A program made the position numbers and the translations under genes. DNA of 64,000 nt, from the NCBI RefSeq assembly GCF_024753245.1, contig NZ_JANUGX010000002.1:62001-126000 (forward strand), read 5' to 3'. The notes below the pieces were generated by a model, which was not told the DNA's origin, did not search any database, and worked only from the letters and a program-made list of their open reading frames with translations. Positions 8,490 through 17,021 of this stretch are shown piece by piece. Position 1 is the first letter of the stretch, and the number at the start of each line of letters is the position of its first letter. The DNA is from Massilia norwichensis. GTDB lineage: Bacteria; Pseudomonadota; Gammaproteobacteria; Burkholderiales; Burkholderiaceae_D.

Positions 8490-9791
8490 TTATTTTTCCG
8501 GTTCGAGCCGAACGAAGCGTGTCAGCAACAGTACCGGCAGCGCCGACAGCACCACCCACAGGAAGAAGTGTTGATAGCCAAGCGCCCGCTGGATGTCGCC
8601 GCTGACCACCTTGGACAGCACGAAGCCCAGCTGCATGAAGCCCGAGCCCAGCGCATAGTGGGCAGTCTGATAAGGTCCGGACGCGATCACCTGCATGATG
8701 AACAGGATCATGCCGACGAAGCCGAAGCCGTAGCCGAACATCTCGGCCGCCAGCGAGGCGGTGACCACGCCCAGCGATTCGGGCTGGGCCATGCTGAGGT
8801 AATAGAACACCAGGTTGGGCAGGTTCATCGCCAGGATCAGGAACACCATCGCACGCTTCAGACCCAGCCAGGACGTGAAATAGCCGCCCAGGATGCTGCC
8901 GACCAGGAAGGCGGCGGTGCCGGCGGTGCCGTAGATCGCGCCCACTTCCTGGGTCGACAGGCCCATGCCGCCGACGGCGCGCGCGTCGCGCAGGAACAGC
9001 GGGCCGATGGTCTGCACCTGGCCCTCGGCGGTGCGGAACAGCAGGATGAACAGGATGCCGAGCCAGATGCCCGGCTTGGCGAAGAAGGCGCGGATCACGT
9101 CGGCCAGCACATCGAGCGGAGCACGCGCGCCGGGCACCGCCCCCGATGCCGCCGGCTGCGGCCCGGGCAGCGCCCACAGGTGATACAGGCCGAGTCCCGC
9201 CATCAGCGCGCCCAGCAGCCCGAACACGGTGGACCAGGCCAGTTGCGCGCCGACGCGCTGTTCCAGGTAGCCGGCCAGGATCACCAGGCCGCCCAGCGAC
9301 AGGAACTTGGCGCCGTTGAAGAAGGCACCCTGCCAGCCGGCGTAGGCCGCCTGCTGCCTGGCCGACAGGCTGGCGATGTACAGCCCGTCCGCGGCGATGT
9401 CGTGGGTGCTCGATGCCAGCGACACCACCGCCAGCAGCGCGATCGCCAGCGCGAACCAGGCCGGCAGCTGCAGGGCCAGCGCCAACGCGCCGAGCGCGAT
9501 GCCGCCCGCGATCTGCAGCACCACGACGATGCGCTTCTTGCTGCGGAAGAGTTCTAGGAAGGGACTCCACAAGGCCTTGAAGACCCAGGCCAGGCCGAGC
9601 ACGCCGGTCCAGCGCGCGATCTGCTCGTTGGGCACGCCCATGCTCTTGAACATCAGGCCCGCCACCAGCGCCACGCTGTAGAACGGCAGTCCCTGCGCCA
9701 GGTAGAGGCTGGGCACCCAGGCCAGCGGGTGGCGCATCCTGTTGACGTCAGGCCGATGCGGCGCCAGGTGTTGCGGGTCTGCCTTGTCCAT
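8490..9791 (-). CDS. AmpG-like MFS permease
   Basis: Major-facilitator transporter of 433 residues with about 12 hydrophobic segments, resembling AmpG, the permease for anhydro-muropeptides or GlcNAc-containing disaccharides. It begins HPLAWVPSLYLAQGLPF, a typical AmpG start. The frame is open upstream to 10004 but that part lies over the hexosaminidase; the ATG at 9791 is 2 bases from the hexosaminidase stop and is the natural start. Third gene of the receptor-hexosaminidase-permease operon, so its likely cargo is a chito- or murein-derived oligosaccharide to be cleaved in the cytoplasm. Confidence 0.85.
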   Translation of the reverse strand: MDKADPQHLAPHRPDVNRMRHPLAWVPSLYLAQGLPFYSVALVAGLMFKSMGVPNEQIARWTGVLGLAWVFKALWSPFLELFRSKKRIVVVLQIAGGIALGALALALQLPAWFALAIALLAVVSLASSTHDIAADGLYIASLSARQQAAYAGWQGAFFNGAKFLSLGGLVILAGYLEQRVGAQLAWSTVFGLLGALMAGLGLYHLWALPGPQPAASGAVPGARAPLDVLADVIRAFFAKPGIWLGILFILLFRTAEGQVQTIGPLFLRDARAVGGMGLSTQEVGAIYGTAGTAAFLVGSILGGYFTSWLGLKRAMVFLILAMNLPNLVFYYLSMAQPESLGVVTASLAAEMFGYGFGFVGMILFIMQVIASGPYQTAHYALGSGFMQLGFVLSKVVSGDIQRALGYQHFFLWVVLSALPVLLLTRFVRLEPEK

Positions 9792-9793
9792 AT

Positions 9794-12301
9794 CTATGCG
9801 TGCGGCTCCAGGGCGATGGTGACGATACGGCTGCTGCGGCCGCGGGTGTCGAAGGTGGCGACCTTGCACAGCGCCGTCCCCGGCGGCACCGCCACCGGCT
9901 GCGTGTAGCGCGGGCTGGCAGGGGTCGGTACGCTGCCGTCCAGAGTGTAATGCAGCGCCAGGCCCGGCAGGGCGACATTCGCGTGGATGGTCCGGCCCTC
10001 GCACAGCACGCCCGGCGGCGGCAGGCGGTAGCCGTAAGCCAGCGGCGCGCGGTCCAGGCGCGGCAGCTCGCGCTGGCCGAGGCGGTTGGCGAACTCGTTC
10101 CAGTCGGCCTCAATCGCCTGCGCGCGCGCGGCCGGGTCGTCGATCCGGCACCAGCCGGGGTCGGGCGCCCAGGCCCGCTCCGCCAGCGCCAGCATGCGCG
10201 GCGCCGCCAGGTATTCGACGCGTTCGCGCGTGCGCGCATTCTCGCCCCACAACTGGCCCTGCAGGCCGAGGATGCGGGTGCGGCCCTCGGCGGACAGGCG
10301 CGTCATCGCCGCCAGCCGCTCGGGCGCAATAGCGTGCCCCATCGGATCGCTGGCGGCGCTGGCGATCATGTCCAGCGGGCAGAACACGAAGGCATGGCGG
10401 GTCTCGACGAAGCCGGCCCAATAGTAGCCCGGCTCCTGCGGGTCCTTGGCGTAGGCCAGGTCGAAATACAGGTTGGCGGCATTCGCCAGCACCACGTCGT
10501 AGCCGCCGTTCGCCAGGCGGTAGGCCACGTCCTCCTTGCCCGAACCCCAGGCATTGTTCCAGGCATACACCTGAAAGCCCGGGCCGTCGAAGGCGGGCCG
10601 CGGCAGCGGCAGCGGCGCGCCCTCGACCTTGCGGGTGTTCTCGTGCTGGGCCGGCGCGCAGCCTTCCGCAGTGGCGGCGCCGTGCTTCAGCGCCGTCTCT
10701 TCCCACCCGGCGAAGGCCAGGCCGTGCCGCGCCAGGATCGCGCGGCAGCGCTCGACGAAATCCGCGTGCAGCTGGCCGACATCGAGCCAGCCGCGCTCGC
10801 GCATCAGCGCACGGCAGACGGGCGAGCCGAGCCAGGCGCCCAGCGGTACCTCGTCGCCGCCGGTGTGCACGGCACGCAGCGGCACGCCGGCCTCGCGGTA
10901 CAGCGCCGCCACATGGGCGACCACGGTGTCGAAGAAGCGGTCGACCGAGGGCAGCGCGATGCACATCACGTTGTCGCGCCACATCTGCACCGATTCGTAG
11001 CTTGAGGCATCGTCCGGGTCGCTCAGCAGATAGCGCTCGGCGCCCTCGATGTCGCCCTGCGCGCGCAGGCGCTCGTGACGCGCGCGCATCGCCAGCACGG
11101 CGGCGCGCGCATGGCCCGGCATGTTGAATTCCGGGACCACCTCGATGTGGCGCGCGTGCGCATACCGCAGGATGGCGATGAAGTCGGCCGCGTCGTAGTA
11201 GCCGGTGCCGGCCGAACGCTCGACGTCGGCGCCGGAACCGAAGGACGCCGGCAGCGCCGCGCCCTGCCCGGCCACGCCGCGTTTGGAGCCGATCGCGGTC
11301 AGCTCGGGCAGCGCATCGATCTGCAGGCGCCAGCCTTCGTCGTCGGTCAGGTGCAGGTGCAGCTTGTTCAGCTTATAGACGGCCATGCAGTCGAGCAGGC
11401 GCAGCACCGTCGCGGTGGACGAGAAGTGGCGTGCCACGTCCAGCATCATGCCGCGGTAGCCGAAGCGCGGCGCATCCAGCACCTGCCCGCAAGGCAGCGT
11501 GCCGTCGGGCGCCAGCAGCTGCGCCAGGGTCTGGATGCCGTTGAAGACGCCGTGGGCGCTGGCGCCGCGCAGGCGCAGCGCGGCCGGCCCGATCTCCAGC
11601 GCATAGGCTTCCGGCCCTTCGGCGTCGACCGCGCCGATCTCGAGCACGATGCGCGCTGCCTCCACGGCACCCGCGGCGTCCGGCAGCTCGGCCAGCAGCG
11701 CACGCAGAAAGGCCGCTTCCCCCGCCAGCGCGGGCCCGGCGACGATGTCGGCGGTGCCGGACAGGACGCAGCGCCCATCGCCGAAGACGGCATGCAGCGG
11801 CCGTGGCGTGATGCGCCCGACCTCCTCAATCGGCAGCAGGCGCAGCGCGGCATTCTCGCGGTAGCGCCGTGCCGCATCGAGGGACGGCAGCAGGTCGCGC
11901 GCATGGCGGTGCAGCTGCTCCGGGCGGGTGAACGGTTGGATCTCGGGGTCGCCGAGGTCGGTGACCTTGCCGTCCGCTTCGATCAGATAAAAACCGAGCG
12001 GCGCATCGGTCACGCTGATGGCCCAGAACTGGGCCACGTAGCCGATCTCGAAGGCCTCGCCGGGCTGCCAGTCCGCGCCGCTCGTCGAGCGCAGCCGGAA
12101 CAGGTCGCCGTTCAGGTGGTCGATGCGCCAGCCGGCATCGACGCTGTCGGCCAGCACGCGGCGGCAGGTGTTGAAGTACAGCTGCCAGCCCGCCGCGATC
12201 GGCGCATCCGAGGCGTTGCGGAGTAACAGCCGGGCCGAGAAGGCTTCTTCGCCGACCAGGTTGGACAGGCACGCCCAGGCGATTTCCACGCGATGTGGCA
12301 C
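9794..12301 (-). CDS. GH20 beta-N-acetylhexosaminidase
   Basis: Chitobiase-type enzyme of 835 residues removing terminal N-acetylhexosamine. Layout: N-terminal CHB_HEX carbohydrate-binding-like domain (about 1-150), GH20b domain (about 170-265), the catalytic TIM barrel starting at RFGYRGMMLDVARHF, and a C-terminal chitobiase_C domain (LHYTLDGSVPTPAS). The catalytic pair is in HTGGDEVP (Asp483-Glu484). It starts at a GTG 2 bases from the receptor stop. No signal peptide is present, unlike the periplasmic Serratia and Vibrio enzymes, which suggests cytoplasmic action after import. Confidence 0.93.
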   Translation of the reverse strand: MPHRVEIAWACLSNLVGEEAFSARLLLRNASDAPIAAGWQLYFNTCRRVLADSVDAGWRIDHLNGDLFRLRSTSGADWQPGEAFEIGYVAQFWAISVTDAPLGFYLIEADGKVTDLGDPEIQPFTRPEQLHRHARDLLPSLDAARRYRENAALRLLPIEEVGRITPRPLHAVFGDGRCVLSGTADIVAGPALAGEAAFLRALLAELPDAAGAVEAARIVLEIGAVDAEGPEAYALEIGPAALRLRGASAHGVFNGIQTLAQLLAPDGTLPCGQVLDAPRFGYRGMMLDVARHFSSTATVLRLLDCMAVYKLNKLHLHLTDDEGWRLQIDALPELTAIGSKRGVAGQGAALPASFGSGADVERSAGTGYYDAADFIAILRYAHARHIEVVPEFNMPGHARAAVLAMRARHERLRAQGDIEGAERYLLSDPDDASSYESVQMWRDNVMCIALPSVDRFFDTVVAHVAALYREAGVPLRAVHTGGDEVPLGAWLGSPVCRALMRERGWLDVGQLHADFVERCRAILARHGLAFAGWEETALKHGAATAEGCAPAQHENTRKVEGAPLPLPRPAFDGPGFQVYAWNNAWGSGKEDVAYRLANGGYDVVLANAANLYFDLAYAKDPQEPGYYWAGFVETRHAFVFCPLDMIASAASDPMGHAIAPERLAAMTRLSAEGRTRILGLQGQLWGENARTRERVEYLAAPRMLALAERAWAPDPGWCRIDDPAARAQAIEADWNEFANRLGQRELPRLDRAPLAYGYRLPPPGVLCEGRTIHANVALPGLALHYTLDGSVPTPASPRYTQPVAVPPGTALCKVATFDTRGRSSRIVTIALEPHA

Positions 12302-12303
12302 GA

Positions 12304-14952
12304 TCAGAGCTTGCCGCGCAGGCCGAGGTAGAAGGTGCGGCCGTTCGAATAGAAGGCGCGCGGGCGGTCCTTGTTCTCGGCGTACATCTTGATGGTCTCG
12401 TTGGTAAGATTGAGCGCATCGAAGGTCAGCGCCAGGTGCTCGGTCAGCTTGACGTTCACCGAGGCCGCCAGCGAGGGCATGCTGTCGACGTGCTGGCTGG
12501 CGCCGCGGTCCACGCCCGCCTTGTACGACGAGCGGTAGCTGTAGGCCAGGCGCGCGCTGAAGCGCTCGTTCTCGTAGAAGCCGGTCAGGTTCCAGGTGTT
12601 CTTCGAGGAGTTCAGCATCTCGCCGCCGTCATCCAGTTCGCCGTCGGCGTAGGTGTAGTTGGCGAGGAAGCCGAAGTTGTTCATCAGGGGCTGCTGCCAG
12701 CTCAACTCGACGCCCTTGTTCTTGGCGCCGGTGTTGTACGGCGAGGTGATCTGGTAATTGGTGAACACGCCGCGCTTGTTGTTGTAGTAGCTGCCGGTAC
12801 TGGTGCCCTGGGCCACGATGGAGCCGAAGTCCATGTAGAACAGGCCGGCCGACAGCATCGCCTTCGGTGCGAAATACCATTCGGCCGAGAGGTCGAAGTT
12901 GGTCGAGCGCACCGGGTCGAGATTGACGTTGCCGCCGCTGCCGGACAGGGCGTCGTCGTTCAGCGATACCGAGCCGCCCAGCGCGCTGTAGTCGGGACGC
13001 GCCACGGTCTTGGCGATCGCGCCGCGCACCACCAGATCGGAGCGCACATCGAACTTCAGGTTCACGCTCGGCAGGTAGTCGCGGTAGGTGCGCTTGAAGG
13101 TGGTCGGGGTGTAGGGACCGAAGGCCGACCCAAGGATCGGCGCCGTGCCGCCGGGCAGGTTGACGATCGTGGTCTGGCGCGTCTCGACCGCACGCAGGCC
13201 GGCGTTACCGCTCCAGCCGTCGCCGCCGAATTCCGCCATGCCGTACAGGGCCGCGGTCTTTTCGCCGACCTGGAATTCGTCGAGCCAGTTGTGGCGCAAG
13301 GTGTAGTCGAGCAGGCGGTTGCCCGGCACCGCGCCCCAGGCGCCGAGGGCCGCGCCGTCGTACTTGAAGTAGCCGTTGAAAACGCTGCCGCCGAGGTCAT
13401 TGCCGAAGTCCGACGGGTACATGCTGCCGTTCCACACCGGGCCCGGGTTGCTGAAGCCGTTCGGGCCGGGCCGCGTTTCGAGCGGGTGCTCGGCGGTGCG
13501 CTTGTGGTCCGTGAAGCGGGCGCCGAAGCGGATCGCGCTGGCCCAGGGATTGTCGTGCAGCCGGTACTCGCCGTCGATCTGCGCATACTTTTCCTGGTCG
13601 ACCGATTGCGCCTCGCCGCCGCCGGCCCAGGCCGTAGTGCCGGGACGCGCCGGGTTGCCGCCTGGGTAGCTGACGCTGGCAGGGGTCAGGCCGTTCAGCG
13701 CGTAGACCATGCCGCCGTCGACGTTGTTCTGGTAGTAGACGTCGTCGCGGTCGTAGCCGATGCCGTGGGTCTTGCCGACGCGGCCCGTGAAGCTCAGGTC
13801 GTCGCTGGCGCGGAAACGCGCGTTCAGGTCGAGATACCAGGATTCGCCGCCGGCGTTCGGGCGGTAGATGTTGTCGACCTCGCCCGAGTTGCTGACGAAA
13901 CCGGCGCCGACCAGGGTGTTATTGCGGATCACCGGGTTCTGCGGAATCAGGCCGCTGCTGTTGATCGAGTTGGCCGGCGCGGCCAGCCAGTTGGTGTTCT
14001 GGTGCGGCGCTTCCAGCTTCGAGTAGAAGCCGTTCAGGTCGATGCCGAAGTCGCGCGACGGCTTGGCCTCGATGTCGAAGGCGCCGCCTTCGCGCTTCTT
14101 CTTCTGTTCGAACAGCGCGGCGCCGATGAAGGTCGGCACCGCCACGCCGGCCAGCGCCGGATTGGCGATGGCGGCGGCGCTGCTCGCGCTGATCGGGGTA
14201 TAGCCCAGCACTTCCTGGCCGTCGCGGCGCACGCTCTGCTTTTCCGAGAAGCCCTGCAGCAGCACGCCGACGTTGTTGGCCGGGTTCTTCCAGCTGACCA
14301 GCGCCGACACTTGCGGCTCGGTCTTCTTGGCGAGGTCGTTGTAGTTGGCCTGCACCGAAGCCTCGACCGTCAGCGCCTGCCTGAAGTCGAGCGGGCGGCG
14401 CGTGATCACGTTGATGGCGCCGGAGACGCCGCCTTCGACCAGGTCGGCGGTCGCGCTCTTCTGCACGACGATGGAGCCGACCAGTTCCGAGGGCAGCAGC
14501 GAGAAGGAGCTGGAGCGGCCGACGTTGCCGCCGATCTGGTTCAGCACGAACCAGTCGCCGGTGCTGATCGCGTGGCCGTTGAACAGGGTCTGCTGCAGGC
14601 TGGGGCTGGTGCCGCGCAGGCTGACGCGGTCGTTCTCGCCGAAGCCGCCCTCGCCGCCCGCCGACGACTGCGTGTTCACGCCGGGCAGGCGCTGGATCGC
14701 ATCGGCGACGTTCTTGTCCGGCATCTTGCCGATGTCTTCGGCGGTCACGACTTCGACCACCGCATCGGCATTGCGCTTCTGGCGCAGCGACTGTTCGAGC
14801 GCGGCGCGCACGCCGGTCACGATCACCGTCTGCGCTTCGCCAGGACGGGTTTCCTGGGCCTGCGCCTGCGCCGCCATCCCCAGCACCAGTACCGATACTG
14901 CGCTCGCGATCGCGGTGCGTGCGATCGCCTTGCCTGCCTTCGACTCGTTCAT
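12304..14952 (-). CDS. TonB-dependent outer-membrane receptor
   Basis: Outer-membrane active transporter of 882 residues. The signal peptide ends AQAQAQ, followed by a TonB-box-like TVIVTGVRAALEQSL, a plug domain (about 50-190, with GKMPDKNVADAIQRLPGV and GGVSGAINVIT) and a 22-strand barrel ending in GRTFYLGLRGKL, whose aromatic pattern fits an outer-membrane protein. The start is chosen at 14952 because GGGAG precedes it; an open upstream extension to 15033 lacks one. A TTGACA hexamer (15028-15033, minus strand) may belong to its promoter. The following GH20 gene suggests chito-oligosaccharide or other amino-sugar oligomer import rather than iron. Confidence 0.93.
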   Translation of the reverse strand: MNESKAGKAIARTAIASAVSVLVLGMAAQAQAQETRPGEAQTVIVTGVRAALEQSLRQKRNADAVVEVVTAEDIGKMPDKNVADAIQRLPGVNTQSSAGGEGGFGENDRVSLRGTSPSLQQTLFNGHAISTGDWFVLNQIGGNVGRSSSFSLLPSELVGSIVVQKSATADLVEGGVSGAINVITRRPLDFRQALTVEASVQANYNDLAKKTEPQVSALVSWKNPANNVGVLLQGFSEKQSVRRDGQEVLGYTPISASSAAAIANPALAGVAVPTFIGAALFEQKKKREGGAFDIEAKPSRDFGIDLNGFYSKLEAPHQNTNWLAAPANSINSSGLIPQNPVIRNNTLVGAGFVSNSGEVDNIYRPNAGGESWYLDLNARFRASDDLSFTGRVGKTHGIGYDRDDVYYQNNVDGGMVYALNGLTPASVSYPGGNPARPGTTAWAGGGEAQSVDQEKYAQIDGEYRLHDNPWASAIRFGARFTDHKRTAEHPLETRPGPNGFSNPGPVWNGSMYPSDFGNDLGGSVFNGYFKYDGAALGAWGAVPGNRLLDYTLRHNWLDEFQVGEKTAALYGMAEFGGDGWSGNAGLRAVETRQTTIVNLPGGTAPILGSAFGPYTPTTFKRTYRDYLPSVNLKFDVRSDLVVRGAIAKTVARPDYSALGGSVSLNDDALSGSGGNVNLDPVRSTNFDLSAEWYFAPKAMLSAGLFYMDFGSIVAQGTSTGSYYNNKRGVFTNYQITSPYNTGAKNKGVELSWQQPLMNNFGFLANYTYADGELDDGGEMLNSSKNTWNLTGFYENERFSARLAYSYRSSYKAGVDRGASQHVDSMPSLAASVNVKLTEHLALTFDALNLTNETIKMYAENKDRPRAFYSNGRTFYLGLRGKL

Positions 14953-15144
14953 GTCATCTCCCGAAAATGCGCCATCAAACTGTTCTTGGTATGGGCCGCA
15001 TTGTGTCGTTGATTTCCTGGCCATGTTTGTCAAATCTTGCTATCGCGAAGTCGCGCGTCATTTTTTCGACACGCGGGTGCGCAGGCGGGATTCGGGGACA
15101 GGAAGAAGCGGGTGGCGCGCCGAGGCGCAGGGGTGAAGAGAGAA

Positions 15145-15173
15145 CTTGGGTCCCCGCCTGCGCGGGGACGACG
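15145..15173. repeat. REP-like palindrome, family A copy 1
   Basis: Dispersed palindrome with core CCCCGCCTGCGCGGGG preceded by TTGGGT and followed by ACGACG. Two further copies of the same design lie at 37906-37935 and 37981-38010. It lies between the receptor gene and the small disordered-protein gene. Confidence 0.7.
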
Positions 15174-15197
15174 TACGAAACGACGGGGGCGGACGAC

Positions 15198-15605
15198 TCA
15201 AGCCGCCGAGGCGCCGCCTTTATTGTTCGGCGGCGGGATGTCGCCGCTGCTGGCGTCGCCCCCGGTCAGGTTGGCACCCTGCCCGGTGCTGGTACCGACG
15301 CGCGCATCGTCGGCGCTGGCCGCTTCGCCGAGGCCGGTGCCGCCGGCCACCGCCGCGCCGGTGCCGGGGCTGAGCTGCTGGGCCTGGCCTGCGCCGGCGT
15401 CAGGGCCCTGCTGCGGCACGCCGCTGCCGCCGCGGTTGCCGGCGCCGGCCATCTGCGCACCGGCTGCGGCGTCGGTACCGCCGACCTTGCCCGCCACTTC
15501 GCTGCCGGTCTGGCCGGCTTCCGATTGCTGCTGCACCGGCTGGGCGCCGCCCGGCGCGGTGGTGTCGCTGCGCGACATGGAATCGTCCTTCTGCTGGTTT
15601 GCCAT
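15198..15605 (-). CDS. low-complexity Gly/Ala/Gln-rich hypothetical protein
   Basis: A 135-residue protein composed almost wholly of Gly, Ala, Ser, Thr, Gln and Asp, with no hydrophobic core, signal peptide or cysteine; it should be intrinsically disordered. Start MANQQKDDSMS at 15605 is supported by AAAGGAG. Similar short disordered proteins in related bacteria are annotated only as hypothetical. I do not recognise a family and give no function. Alone on its strand. Confidence 0.6.
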   Translation of the reverse strand: MANQQKDDSMSRSDTTAPGGAQPVQQQSEAGQTGSEVAGKVGGTDAAAGAQMAGAGNRGGSGVPQQGPDAGAGQAQQLSPGTGAAVAGGTGLGEAASADDARVGTSTGQGANLTGGDASSGDIPPPNNKGGASAA

Positions 15606-15816
15606 GGTCATCTCCTTTGCAGTGTTCGCAATGGCGACCATTCTGCCGAAAGCGGCGCCGACGGGGCGTTCCTTAGCTTTCAGAAAGCCGGCTTCAGCGT
15701 CGGCAGACGGTGGCGGCGTGGGTAAGTGAGCCGGGTAGCCTGGACAAGAAGAAAGCGGGCGCCAGGGGTAAAAAAGTTAAAATGGCACAAATCCATTGTT
15801 AATCGATTGCCGCCCA

Positions 15817-17019
15817 GTGACTCCCCGCTTCCTGTCCCGTTTCTCCCGCCGGCTGCGTTGCAGCCTTGCCTGCCTTGTCCTGTCGGGAGGCCTGGCGCAG
15901 GCGGCCGGACCGCAACCGGTACTGCTGGGGATCGACGGCGAATTCGGACTGGACAACAGTACCTCGGCCCAGGCGGTCGAGCTGGGCATGCGCAGCGCGA
16001 TCGCCGAGATCAACGCGGGCGGCGGCGTGCTCGGCGGGCGGCCGCTCGAACTGGTGATCAAGGATCACCGCTCGATCCCGGCGCGCGGTATCCGCAACAT
16101 CCAGGAATTCGCGCGCATGCCGGACCTGGTGGCGGTGTTCGGCGGCCGCTTCAGTCCCGTGATCATCGAAGAGCTGCCGGTCCTGCGTTCGACCAGGACC
16201 CTGTTCATGGCGGTCTGGTCCTCGGCCGATGGGATCGTCGACAACGAGATGCGGCCGAACTACGTCTACCGCCTGTCGCTGCGCGATTCGCTGGCGATGC
16301 CGAAGCTGATGCAGTCCGCGCACCGGCGCCGCCTGGACGACATCGGGCTGCTGCTGACCAACACCTCCTGGGGCCGCAGCAATGCCGAGGCGGCCCAACG
16401 CGCGGTGGACGCCAACCGCGGCATGCGCATCGTCGGCACCTCCTGGTACAACTGGCGCGATGCCTCGCTGATCGGCAAATACCAGCAGCTGCGCGCGGCC
16501 GGCGCCGAAGCCATCGTATTGGTCGCGAACGACGACGAAGCCGCGGTGCTGGTGCGCGAAGTGGCGGCACTGCCGAAAGCGGAGCGCATCCCGATCCTGA
16601 GCCACTGGGGCGTGACCGGCGGCGAGTTCGTCAAGCAGGCCGGGCCCGCGCTGCAGCAGGTCGACTTCACGGTCATCCAGACCTTCAGCTTCTGGAAGGC
16701 CGATCCGGCGCGCGTGCGGCGCTTCCTGGCCAGCGCCGCGAAAGTCTCGAACGTGCGGCGCATCGAAGACATCAAGGGACCGGTCGGTGCCGCCCATGCC
16801 TACGACCTGACCCACATCCTGGCGCAGGCGATCGAGCGCGCCGGCAGCACCGACCGCAAGCAGGTGCGCGATGCGCTCGAAAAGCTGCCGGCCTGGCGCG
16901 GTCTGGTCAAGAACTATGCGCCGCCCTTCACGCCCGCCCGTCATGAGGCGCTGGGCCCGAACGAGCTGCTGATGGCGCGCTACCGGAACGACGGCGTCCT
17001 GGTGCCGGCCCAGGAGTGA
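15817..17019 (+). CDS. periplasmic substrate-binding protein (type 1, LivJ-like), kinase-linked
   Basis: A 400-residue type-1 periplasmic binding protein (branched-chain amino-acid/ABC type). The GTG start at 15817 gives a good signal peptide (RRLRCSLACLVLSGGLAQA); a TTG at 15796 is also possible. The mature protein begins QPVLLGIDGEFGLDNSTSAQA and has the two-lobe pattern (NAGGGVLGGRPLELVIKD, FGGRFSPV, HAYDLTHILAQAI). No permease or ATPase gene is nearby. Instead it is joined to a sensor kinase: its stop lies just before the kinase ATG. It therefore more likely presents a ligand to the kinase than feeds a transporter. Confidence 0.85.
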   Translation: MTPRFLSRFSRRLRCSLACLVLSGGLAQAAGPQPVLLGIDGEFGLDNSTSAQAVELGMRSAIAEINAGGGVLGGRPLELVIKDHRSIPARGIRNIQEFARMPDLVAVFGGRFSPVIIEELPVLRSTRTLFMAVWSSADGIVDNEMRPNYVYRLSLRDSLAMPKLMQSAHRRRLDDIGLLLTNTSWGRSNAEAAQRAVDANRGMRIVGTSWYNWRDASLIGKYQQLRAAGAEAIVLVANDDEAAVLVREVAALPKAERIPILSHWGVTGGEFVKQAGPALQQVDFTVIQTFSFWKADPARVRRFLASAAKVSNVRRIEDIKGPVGAAHAYDLTHILAQAIERAGSTDRKQVRDALEKLPAWRGLVKNYAPPFTPARHEALGPNELLMARYRNDGVLVPAQE

Positions 17020-17021
17020 GC

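Noticed and set aside
9792..10004. N-terminal extension of the AmpG-like protein
   Set aside because: This part lies over the hexosaminidase C-terminus in another frame and is Pro/Arg/His-rich; the ATG at 9791 begins a normal AmpG N-terminus.
12295..15012. 905-codon plus-strand frame opposite the TonB receptor
   Set aside because: Val/Arg/His-rich shadow; the receptor on the other strand has a signal peptide, plug and barrel.
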